Source: Bacteroidales bacterium
Lineage (GTDB): Bacteria; Bacteroidota; Bacteroidia; Bacteroidales; NBLH01
NCBI GenBank assembly: GCA_026988445.1
Contig: JALSLF010000650.1
Location: forward strand, 1 to 5,523
Length of the DNA: 5,523 nucleotides
Direction of reading: 5' to 3'
This document shows positions 1 through 5,523 of the stretch, one piece after another. The stretch's first letter is position 1. Every line of letters begins with the position of its first letter. The position numbers and the translations under genes are program-made. Under the pieces are notes generated by a model. It had not been told where the DNA came from. It saw nothing but the letters and a program-made list of their open reading frames with translations, and ran no database searches.

Positions 1-179
1 GATTAGTTTCAACCGAAGACATGATTGTTATGATGGATGAAATGGGAATTGATTTGGATGGAATAAATGTGGATAAAGTTCTGGAACTGGGTAAAATGAA
101 TGAAAAAATTGTAGGCAGACGCTTACGTTCCGAAGCAATAAAGTCAGGAAGAATACCCAAATCTTTAACAGGTAGATAA
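1..179 (+). CDS. Probable hydroxymethylglutaryl-CoA lyase, C-terminal 58 residues (5' end outside window)
   Basis: Only the last 58 codons are present; the frame begins at base 3 and stops with TAA at 177-179. The tail starts LVSTEDMIVMMDEMGI, continues through INVDKVLELG and ends IVGRRLRSEAIKSGRIPK. This resembles the C-terminus of HMG-CoA lyases, which typically reads N-x-ATED-hydrophobic-Y-M-L-x-x-x-G-I, then G-(I/V)-D-(L/I)-x-K-L, then GR-x-x-x-SK. HMG-CoA lyase splits 3-hydroxy-3-methylglutaryl-CoA into acetoacetate and acetyl-CoA, the last step of leucine breakdown, in the cytoplasm. The catalytic barrel residues and the usual active-site cysteine loop lie upstream of the window, so they cannot be checked. 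Another member of the HMGL-like pyruvate carboxyltransferase superfamily is possible. The gene is convergent with the TlpA-like gene, and two hairpins follow its stop. Confidence 0.68.
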   Translation, partial: LVSTEDMIVMMDEMGIDLDGINVDKVLELGKMNEKIVGRRLRSEAIKSGRIPKSLTGR

Positions 180-195
180 AATTAGTTAATCGGAG

Positions 196-235
196 GTAAA
201 CTTTAAATTGTCTTTTAGGACATTTGAAGGTTTAC
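196..235 (+). terminator. Imperfect hairpin just after the HMG-CoA lyase-like gene, possible terminator
   Basis: A 17-nt arm at 196-212 (GTAAACTTTAAATTGTC) pairs with 219-235 around a 6-nt loop, TTTTAG. There are two mismatches and one G-T wobble. It lies 17 bases past the stop codon, where a terminator would be expected. No clean T-run follows on the + strand, so it is not a textbook intrinsic terminator. It may act with the second hairpin downstream or stabilise the mRNA 3' end. Confidence 0.45.
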
Positions 236-260
236 TGTCAGATAATTAATTTGTTATTAA

Positions 261-295
261 ATAATTGCTTATTAGCTTTGCTAATAAGCAATTAT
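261..295. terminator. Perfect 16-bp hairpin in the convergent gap, likely bidirectional terminator
   Basis: The arm at 261-276 (ATAATTGCTTATTAGC) is the exact reverse complement of 280-295, with a 3-nt TTT loop. It sits between two convergent genes, 29 bases beyond the stop of the TlpA-like gene and 81 bases beyond the HMG-CoA lyase-like stop. The - strand exit side is U-rich but broken (AUUAUUUAAU), and the + strand exit side is weaker. The perfect stem and its position favour a shared terminator. The stem is AT-rich, so its strength is uncertain. Confidence 0.6.
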
Positions 296-324
296 CATAA
301 ATACCAGAAATTTAAGAGTTAGCT

Positions 325-1431
325 TTAATCTAATAATTTAGCTATTTCTTTTCTTAATTCTTCGCCTCTTAAATTTTTTGCTATAATAACACCTTCTTTA
401 TCTAAAAGAACGGTATGCGGAATTGCACTTACACCGTAAAGTTTTCCGGCTGCACTGTTCCAACCTTTTAAATCGGAAACTTGAGGCCATGTTAAACCAT
501 CTTTTTTAATGGCTTTTACCCATGCCTCACGCGTATCATCAAAGGAAACACCCAAAATTTCAAATCCTTTATCTTTATAATCAGCATACAATTTTACATT
601 ATTCGGATTTTCAACCCGACAAGGACGACACCAAGCAGCCCAAAAGTCAATTAATAAATATTTGCCTTGAAACTGGGATAAAGAAATGGGATTACCGGTA
701 GTATCATTTAATGTAAAATCAGGAGCTTTTTTTCCTATGGCAACATTATAAAGCGTTTTAATTCGCTCGTCTAAAATTTTATAATAGGGCGATTCAGAAA
801 GGGAAGTATCCATTAATTGGAATAATGAATCTAATTCTTCTACTTCCAAAGAATAAGAAAGTTCTCTATATAATATATAGGGTACCGCTACCGATTTATT
901 ATTTGTTCCGATATAATTTTTAGTAAAAGCAATTTTCTCATCATTAATAGCATAATACGACGAGTCAATTTGCTCTAACAATTCTTTATTTCCTTCTTGT
1001 TGAGCAGCCATGTATTGCTTGTAAAGGTCTTCGATTTTATCGTTATAAGGTTTCACTTCATCATTGTATGCTTTCATAGCATCTTGTGCTTTTGAACCGG
1101 TAATTTTTACATTGCCTAAATCATCCATTTTCCCACTTACGGTAATTTTTGAATTATCCATAAATATAGGCAGCGTAAAGCGAAGTTTTTCATTTAATAA
1201 ATAATAAACCTCAGGGTAATCAACTTTTCCGCTCAAATGAAACTTACCTTCAACAACTTTTGCTGAATCAACAGTTTTCCAAGCTCCTGTCTCGCGTTTT
1301 TTTAAAAAAATCACACTGTCTTGATAGCCTGAAATAGTACCGTCAATAGTAAATCCGGTTTCTTCTTTTGAATTAGTGTTGCAAGACCAAATAAAACTTG
1401 CCAGGGCAACAATAAATAAAATTTTTTTCAT
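325..1431 (-). CDS. TlpA-like thiol-disulfide oxidoreductase lipoprotein with DUF4369-like N-terminal region
   Basis: This 368-residue protein should be anchored in an envelope membrane and face the periplasm. It begins with a lipoprotein signal peptide, with lipobox I-W-S-C and acylated Cys17. Residues about 25-115 look like the beta-rich DUF4369 region (TIDGTISGYQDSVIFLKK, then GKFHLSGKV), which often precedes thioredoxin domains in Bacteroidota. A charged helical linker follows at about 115-225. The TlpA/AhpC-TSA-type thioredoxin domain spans about 230-368, from GKKAPDFTLNDTTG. Its redox motif is WCRPC (Cys268, Cys271) and the cis-proline is Pro338 (SAIPHT). Both cysteines are present, so the protein should be redox active. 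Family members reduce or exchange disulfides in exported proteins; the partner here is unknown. The ATG at 1431 is chosen because the signal peptide starts there. A good Bacteroidota promoter lies 48 bases upstream, and a strong hairpin follows the gene. The paired active-site residues are Arg-Pro rather than the common Gly-Pro, a tolerated variation. Confidence 0.9.
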   Translation of the reverse strand: MKKILFIVALASFIWSCNTNSKEETGFTIDGTISGYQDSVIFLKKRETGAWKTVDSAKVVEGKFHLSGKVDYPEVYYLLNEKLRFTLPIFMDNSKITVSGKMDDLGNVKITGSKAQDAMKAYNDEVKPYNDKIEDLYKQYMAAQQEGNKELLEQIDSSYYAINDEKIAFTKNYIGTNNKSVAVPYILYRELSYSLEVEELDSLFQLMDTSLSESPYYKILDERIKTLYNVAIGKKAPDFTLNDTTGNPISLSQFQGKYLLIDFWAAWCRPCRVENPNNVKLYADYKDKGFEILGVSFDDTREAWVKAIKKDGLTWPQVSDLKGWNSAAGKLYGVSAIPHTVLLDKEGVIIAKNLRGEELRKEIAKLLD

Positions 1432-1478
1432 TTTGTTGATTTTTAATTGATTTATATAATTCCTTTTTCAATAAAACA

Positions 1479-1509
1479 CAAAGTTATTCTTTCCGTTTAA
1501 AAATACAAA
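1479..1509 (-). promoter_or_regulatory. Bacteroidota-type housekeeping promoter for the TlpA-like gene
   Basis: Read on the - strand, TTTG (1509-1506) is followed by exactly 19 bases and then TAACTTTG (1486-1479). This matches the Bacteroidota sigma-ABfr pattern, TTTG at about -33 and TAnnTTTG at about -7 with a 19-21 base spacer. Transcription would start near 1472, giving an untranslated leader of about 40 bases before the ATG at 1431. The leader just before the start is A-rich (AAAATCAACAAA) with no Shine-Dalgarno sequence, as is usual in this phylum. Confidence 0.72.
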
Positions 1510-1665
1510 TCGAATTTTTAGAATAAGCCTTAACCCCCAATTAATAAATTAAAAGGATAACAACATAACTAACTCAAACAAAGCAGTTCAGGGACTAAGC
1601 TGAATTATCCGCAAGTTAAAAGGAACAATTACTTATTTAGGTATAAAACAAAACAGGAGTTAAAT

Positions 1666-2106
1666 TTATTTACGTTTTTTTACAAAAAATAAAACAGCCG
1701 TGGCATTAACAGCTTCCTTTTTTTGCACTTCCTTTTTGTATCTTATTAGTACCAAATAGGTTCCGGTTTTATTACATTCAAAATAAAATGAGCCTTTCTT
1801 TTTGGTACTTGCGTAAGGATTATTTTCGGGATGAGATTCATCAAGTAATAATAATTCAAGCACTTCGGGCTTATCTTGAGCATTTTCGCATAAGAAAAAA
1901 CGATATTTAACTCCGGAGTTAAGCATTAAAGGCCATTTTTTACTTAATTTAGTATTATCAAAGCTTGTTTGAAAGCTTTTCAAATAAACCATTTTCCCCC
2001 TTTTATTAGCTGCTTTAGCACAGTCAATCAAAGTATCCGTTTGTGCTTGTGCAAAAAGAGTATTTGCTAAAACAAGCAATAATATTATGGTAGTTAAACG
2101 TTTCAT
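1666..2106 (-). CDS. Small secreted protein of unknown function (146 aa)
   Basis: I do not recognise a named family. The N-terminus MKRLTTIILLLVLANTLFA is a clear Sec signal peptide, with likely cleavage after Ala19 or Ala21. There is no lipobox, so the mature protein of about 125 residues should be soluble in the periplasm or secreted. The mature part is lysine-rich and basic, with cysteines at 29, 73 and 111. It shows alternating hydrophobic stretches typical of beta strands: YRFFLCE at about 68-74, VLELLLLDE at 82-90, SFYFECNKTGTYLVLIRY at 106-123 and ATAVLFFVKK at 135-144. This suggests a single beta-sandwich domain and recalls small exported Bacteroidota proteins with a K/N-G-x-x-Y-R-F strand and a C-x-K-T-G-x-Y turn; that is an impression from memory. 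It lies 81 bases downstream of the M1 peptidase gene on the same strand and may be co-transcribed with it. The ATG at 2106 is fixed by the signal peptide. Confidence 0.8.
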   Translation of the reverse strand: MKRLTTIILLLVLANTLFAQAQTDTLIDCAKAANKRGKMVYLKSFQTSFDNTKLSKKWPLMLNSGVKYRFFLCENAQDKPEVLELLLLDESHPENNPYASTKKKGSFYFECNKTGTYLVLIRYKKEVQKKEAVNATAVLFFVKKRK

Positions 2107-2130
2107 AATTTGTGTTTATATGTTAATTTT

Positions 2131-2138
2131 CAAATATA
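2131..2138 (-). promoter_or_regulatory. Candidate -7 element for the small secreted protein gene
   Basis: On the - strand this reads TATATTTG, a full match to the Bacteroidota -7 pattern TAnnTTTG. It lies 24 bases before the ATG at 2106, which would leave a short leader. No TTTG occurs at the 19-21 base spacing; the nearest is 25 bases upstream. AT-rich sequence gives chance matches, so this is only a possible promoter. Confidence 0.35.
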
Positions 2139-2187
2139 AATTTAATGAAAATTTTCTTTTTATCAAAAAATATGAGTAGAATACGCT

Positions 2188-4764
2188 CTATTTATATTTT
2201 TCTTTAATTTTTTCCGCACGAAACAATAAATCGGAAAATTGCAAGATTTTAGCTTTTAAATTTTTGTTATAATCAGGATGTTCTTTCAAAAAAGTGCGTA
2301 CTACTTTTGCAGCCTCTGGACTACTATACCTGCCAAGCGTATAGACCAACCAATTTTTCGGGAAAAATATATCACCTGTACGCTGAATTTCGGTAAGCAT
2401 TTCAAGCGATGGTCGAAGATATTTCACAGATTTTTTTGCCCAAAGCGGATGATTTAGATAGTATAATGCAGTACGCACCCAAATCTCATGCTGACGATTT
2501 TCTTGTTTTTCCAAACTTTTAAAAAATTTATCGCGACTTTTTTCATCAGGCAGCACAGCCGGTAATATAAACTTCATTTTTTGTTTTTGTTCTACATTCG
2601 TAATTCGATTGAGCTGCTCATCTGCAATAGCCTTAGCATCCGGATGATTACGTACCAGTAATTCATAAGCTAAATTTGTAAAATCAGAACTACTTAATTT
2701 TAAACCGTTTACTTCTTTTTTATATTTCCAGATATCATAAAACCTTTGAGTGCTTTCTTTGCTGATAAACGAAGAAGAAAGTGTTTGGTACAATAAGGAC
2801 TTTAAACCTTTATCCGCATGCGTATCAATTAAACGGAATAATAGATTTTCCATTTCACCGGCAAAATCAATTCGTTGCTTTTGCGTTAAAAAATACCACC
2901 AAGTTGTTCGTAAAAAGCTTAAAAGAAGTGGTATATTTTGGTATTCGCTCTCTTTATCCAACGAACACATAAGAGATTTAAAAAAATCTACCGGAGCCAA
3001 TTTATAATTTAAAACCGCCTGATAAAGAGCTAAGTATGCAAATGCTCGCGTATCTGAATATTTGATATTACATACATTTTTGAGTAAGAATTTTTGACTT
3101 GCCGGATCCAGTTCAAAATAACCGTAACCGTAGCCATCGCCATTAACTAAAATAAAATCAGGCTCTTCCATGCCCTCAATCAGCTTAATATCAAAACGGC
3201 TACTATCCAAAAACAGGTAATAATAATACATTTCACCATTTTTTGAATATAAAAGGGTTAAGTTTTGTTTCCAAACACGTTTTTTTCCTAACAAATCATC
3301 CTGAAAAACCGAGAAAGAAATAATTTTATCATTTTCTAAAGTATAATCACATGAAATATGAGGCATTCCGGCTTGCTCCACCCATACATTGCTCCAATCT
3401 TGCAAATTAATATCTGTTTTTTTATCTAAGATTTTAATTAAATCTGTCCAGTCAGCATTCCCGTATCTATAGGTATTTAAATATTCTTTTAATCCTTCCT
3501 GTAAGCTGTCTTTACCCATCAATCGTTCTAACTTCACCATCATAATAGGCGCTTTATCGTAGATAATTTTTCCGTAAAGGGTGCCTGCATACAATAAGTT
3601 TTCCAGTTTTTGTTTTATCGGATGTGTGCCTTTTGTACGGTCAATTAAATATGCTCTCGGGAAGTGGGTATTTATAAAATAAAGGTTTTGATTAACATCA
3701 GGAAAAAAAGGCTTTACCATTTTTGCAGCAATAAAATTGGCAAATACTTCTTTCAGCCAAACATCATCAAACCATTTCATGGTAACTAAATCACCAAACC
3801 ACATATGCGAAGTTTCGTGCGAAATAACCATTGCGCGTTGCATTTTTTCTTCGGTAGTTGCCGATTTGGAAAGAAAAAGGCGCGATTCGCGGTAAAAAAT
3901 TGCATCAACATGTTCCATTCCGCTGAATTGAAACGAAGGGATTGCTACAAATTCAAGTTTTTCAAAAGGATATGGAATACCGGTATATTTTTCCATCCAA
4001 TCAATGGCTTTAAAATGCAAATCAAAAATTTCATCAATATTATGAGCTATCTTTTTTTTATTACTTTGCCGATGATAAAAATTTAGTGTCCTCCCGTTTT
4101 TTGTCCGGCTGAGTTTTTGAAACTTTCCGGCAGTAAATGCAAAATGATAAGTACTTAATAATTTACTTTGCTTAAATTTATAAATCTTCGTTTTATTTAT
4201 ACTGTCTATTTTTGAAACAGAACCATTTGAAACAGCAATCCAAGTGCTTGGGATGTTTAATGTCAGTGTAAAACGAGCTTTTAAATCAGGCTGGTCAAAA
4301 CAAGGAAAAACAGTAGAAGCCCGGTCGGGTACAAATAAAGTATATAAATATTCATCGTTGCGGTTCAAAGCATTATTGTCCGAAATAAAATCAATTTCAA
4401 TACTATTATTTCCTTTTTTTAAATATTTTTCAGGGATTATAATATGCCCCTCTTTAAAAATAAATTTTTCAGAAATATTATTCGTACGAACGAATAATAC
4501 ATTTTTTTCGGGAACATTAAAATCAATGATTAAATCATTAATTTTATCTGTCAAAGAAAAACTCAACAGAAGTTTTCCGCTGACTTCTTTACTTCTAATT
4601 TCGGGAATATTAAAACTTAAATTGTATTTAATGTCCGAAAGAACAGACTTGCGCATTTTTGCCAATTCCCAACTTACCCCTCTGTTTATTAACATTTTGT
4701 TATCTTGTCCGCAACTCATTAAAACCAAAATAATTAATAAAAAAATAGAATGATTGTTTTTCAT
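2188..4764 (-). CDS. M1-family zinc metallopeptidase (aminopeptidase N-like) lipoprotein
   Basis: This 858-residue protein is full length for an M1 peptidase. M1 enzymes mostly remove N-terminal residues from peptides. A lipoprotein signal peptide with lipobox L-M-S-C (acylated Cys18) places it in the envelope, outside the cytoplasm. The N-terminal beta domain spans about 40-220 and contains FPCFDQPDLKARF at 153-165. The catalytic domain spans about 230-460. It has GMEH (282-285) at the exopeptidase-motif position, then zinc motif HETSH (316-320) and the third zinc ligand Glu339 after exactly 18 residues. Glu317 is the expected general base and Tyr402 (IIYDKAP) the probable transition-state tyrosine. 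A beta domain follows to about 550 (NGDGYGYGYF), then an all-helical C-terminal domain at about 565-858. All metal and catalytic residues are present, so activity is likely. The usual GxMEN motif ends in His, and the position that is normally Glu or Gln nine residues before the PCFD-type proline is Val145. Both could alter substrate choice. The ATG at 4764 is fixed by the signal peptide. Confidence 0.93.
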   Translation of the reverse strand: MKNNHSIFLLIILVLMSCGQDNKMLINRGVSWELAKMRKSVLSDIKYNLSFNIPEIRSKEVSGKLLLSFSLTDKINDLIIDFNVPEKNVLFVRTNNISEKFIFKEGHIIIPEKYLKKGNNSIEIDFISDNNALNRNDEYLYTLFVPDRASTVFPCFDQPDLKARFTLTLNIPSTWIAVSNGSVSKIDSINKTKIYKFKQSKLLSTYHFAFTAGKFQKLSRTKNGRTLNFYHRQSNKKKIAHNIDEIFDLHFKAIDWMEKYTGIPYPFEKLEFVAIPSFQFSGMEHVDAIFYRESRLFLSKSATTEEKMQRAMVISHETSHMWFGDLVTMKWFDDVWLKEVFANFIAAKMVKPFFPDVNQNLYFINTHFPRAYLIDRTKGTHPIKQKLENLLYAGTLYGKIIYDKAPIMMVKLERLMGKDSLQEGLKEYLNTYRYGNADWTDLIKILDKKTDINLQDWSNVWVEQAGMPHISCDYTLENDKIISFSVFQDDLLGKKRVWKQNLTLLYSKNGEMYYYYLFLDSSRFDIKLIEGMEEPDFILVNGDGYGYGYFELDPASQKFLLKNVCNIKYSDTRAFAYLALYQAVLNYKLAPVDFFKSLMCSLDKESEYQNIPLLLSFLRTTWWYFLTQKQRIDFAGEMENLLFRLIDTHADKGLKSLLYQTLSSSFISKESTQRFYDIWKYKKEVNGLKLSSSDFTNLAYELLVRNHPDAKAIADEQLNRITNVEQKQKMKFILPAVLPDEKSRDKFFKSLEKQENRQHEIWVRTALYYLNHPLWAKKSVKYLRPSLEMLTEIQRTGDIFFPKNWLVYTLGRYSSPEAAKVVRTFLKEHPDYNKNLKAKILQFSDLLFRAEKIKEKYK

Positions 4765-4884
4765 AGACTAAGGCTGTAAAAAGTGTCAGTCGCTAATTTA
4801 ATGATAATTAATTGAAATTTTCATTATCGCTTTCAAAAAAGCAGTATTTTTAATGTAAATTTTAATAAAGCAAAGTATTATTTA

Positions 4885-4892
4885 CAAAATTA
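4885..4892 (-). promoter_or_regulatory. Weak candidate -7 element for the M1 peptidase gene
   Basis: On the - strand this reads TAATTTTG, matching TAnnTTTG. No TTTG lies at the expected 19-21 base spacing upstream, and the leader to the ATG at 4764 would be about 115 bases. I found no better match for either strand in the divergent gap 4765-4978. That gap is otherwise AT-rich, with no recognisable gene or repeat. Confidence 0.25.
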
Positions 4893-4978
4893 CTTGTGTG
4901 TTTCATTTTTTTGTTTTAAAATTGTATAAAACGGCATTAAATATGCATTAGAAGATATGTTTTAACGGGCATGCGATT

Positions 4979-5523
4979 ATGAAAATTAAAGCGAAACTTC
5001 CTTTATACACAAGTATTACGGTACTGTTATCAGTAGCGGCAATTGCTGCGTTCTCGATTATCAGTTTCTATTCGCGTACTTTAGAAAATATTGAAAACTA
5101 CCGAATTGAAGAAACCGAAAAAGTTAAAAGCCAACTTAAAGATATTGTTAATATTGCTTATGATATGATTGCACTCAGTTACGAAAAAAGAAGTGCCAAA
5201 GCAATTGAAGATACCTATGGAATAAAACTTTCTGAATCGGGGAATGAAAATATAAAAATGCTTGCCATCAATATTCTGAATATTACCCTTGAAAATTTAA
5301 GAGTTTTACGTTATGGAACCGATGGTTATTTGTGGATTAACGATATTGAACCACCTTATAAAGTAATTATGCATGCCACACGCCCCGAACTTGAAGGGCA
5401 ATCAACCGTTTTTTATATTGAAGGCACTGATATTAATGTTTATGAGGCTTTTGCCGATATTTGTAACGAATCGGGCGAAGGTTTTTTGGAATATTCGTAT
5501 TTTAAACCGGGACAAAACGAAAA
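4979..5523 (+). CDS. Membrane-anchored Cache-domain sensor protein, N-terminal 181 residues (3' end outside window)
   Basis: The frame is open from ATG 4979 to the window edge. Residues about 8-31 form a transmembrane helix (LYTSITVLLSVAAIAAFSII) after a short basic cytoplasmic start. A charged helix follows at about 34-70, then a ligand-sensing domain outside the membrane. Its core RYGTDGYLWIND (111-122), the segment KVIMHATRPELEGQ (128-141) and SGEGFLEYSYFKPGQ (165-179) match the pattern of single Cache type 2 domains: Y-G-x-D-G-Y-x-W-x-N-D, then V-M-H-x-x-x-P-x-L-x-G, then G-x-G-F-x-x-Y-x-x-x-K-P-G. Such domains bind small molecules, often organic acids, in sensor histidine kinases, chemotaxis receptors and cyclic-di-GMP enzymes. 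Which output domain it carries is not visible. In-frame alternatives to this ATG would remove the membrane helix. It is transcribed divergently from the M1 peptidase gene, with a 214-base gap and no clear promoter or Shine-Dalgarno sequence. Confidence 0.85.
   Translation, partial: MKIKAKLPLYTSITVLLSVAAIAAFSIISFYSRTLENIENYRIEETEKVKSQLKDIVNIAYDMIALSYEKRSAKAIEDTYGIKLSESGNENIKMLAINILNITLENLRVLRYGTDGYLWINDIEPPYKVIMHATRPELEGQSTVFYIEGTDINVYEAFADICNESGEGFLEYSYFKPGQNE

Noticed and set aside
1555..1610. GGATAA/TTATCC arms enclosing a small AGTTCAG/CTGAATT stem downstream of the 146-residue gene, with TTTT following on the - strand
   Set aside because: The outer stem is 6 bp, spans a long loop and shares two bases with the inner stem. 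It is too weak to call a terminator, and it lies about 56 bases or more past the stop.
2750..4086. Three shorter + strand open frames (2750-3007, 2781-2972 and 3805-4086)
   Set aside because: All are antisense within the M1 peptidase gene, two overlap each other, and none shows a recognisable domain or start signal.
4244..4753. A 169-codon open frame on the + strand, opposite the 5' part of the M1 peptidase gene
   Set aside because: It lies wholly antisense to a peptidase region with clear family motifs. Its translation shows no coherent domain, and it is best explained as a shadow of the real gene.
4799..4827. TAATGA/TCATTA inverted repeat in the divergent gap, considered as an operator
   Set aside because: Six-base AT-only arms are expected by chance in sequence this AT-rich, and no regulator gene in the window points to it.
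4956..4963. TATGTTTT as a possible -7 element for the Cache-domain gene
   Set aside because: The last base differs from TAnnTTTG, there is no TTTG at -33, and the start would fall within about 10 bases of the ATG.

Overview
This AT-rich window looks like chromosomal DNA of a member of the Bacteroidota. The evidence is a TlpA-type lipoprotein with an N-terminal DUF4369-like region (an architecture common in Bacteroidales), an M1 peptidase of a type I associate with Bacteroidota, starts without a clear Shine-Dalgarno sequence but with A-rich leaders, and one promoter matching the Bacteroidota pattern TTTG-N19-TAnnTTTG. I cannot place it below class level.

Layout. The 3' end of a + strand gene, probably HMG-CoA lyase, runs in from the left and stops at 179. 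A convergent gap (180-324) holds two successive hairpins, which probably end transcription from both sides. Three genes follow on the - strand. They are a TlpA/DUF4369 thioredoxin-fold lipoprotein (325-1431), an unrecognised 146-residue secreted protein (1666-2106), and an 858-residue M1-family zinc metallopeptidase lipoprotein (2188-4764). After a 214-base divergent gap, a + strand gene begins at 4979 and runs off the right edge. It encodes an N-terminal membrane anchor followed by an extracytoplasmic Cache-type sensor domain, and its output domain lies outside the window.

How the genes relate. All three - strand products carry export signals and should act in the periplasm or at the outer membrane: a thiol-disulfide protein, a small secreted protein and a peptidase. 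The peptidase gene and the small gene are 81 bases apart with no convincing terminator between them, so they may be co-transcribed. The TlpA-like gene is 234 bases further on and has its own good promoter, so it is probably a separate unit. Nothing shows that the five genes form one pathway.

I saw no mobile element, CRISPR array, tRNA or rRNA, and no clear sign of an undescribed system. The observations most worth a second look are the altered substrate-amine-binding positions in the M1 peptidase, the unrecognised small secreted protein, and the truncated Cache receptor.
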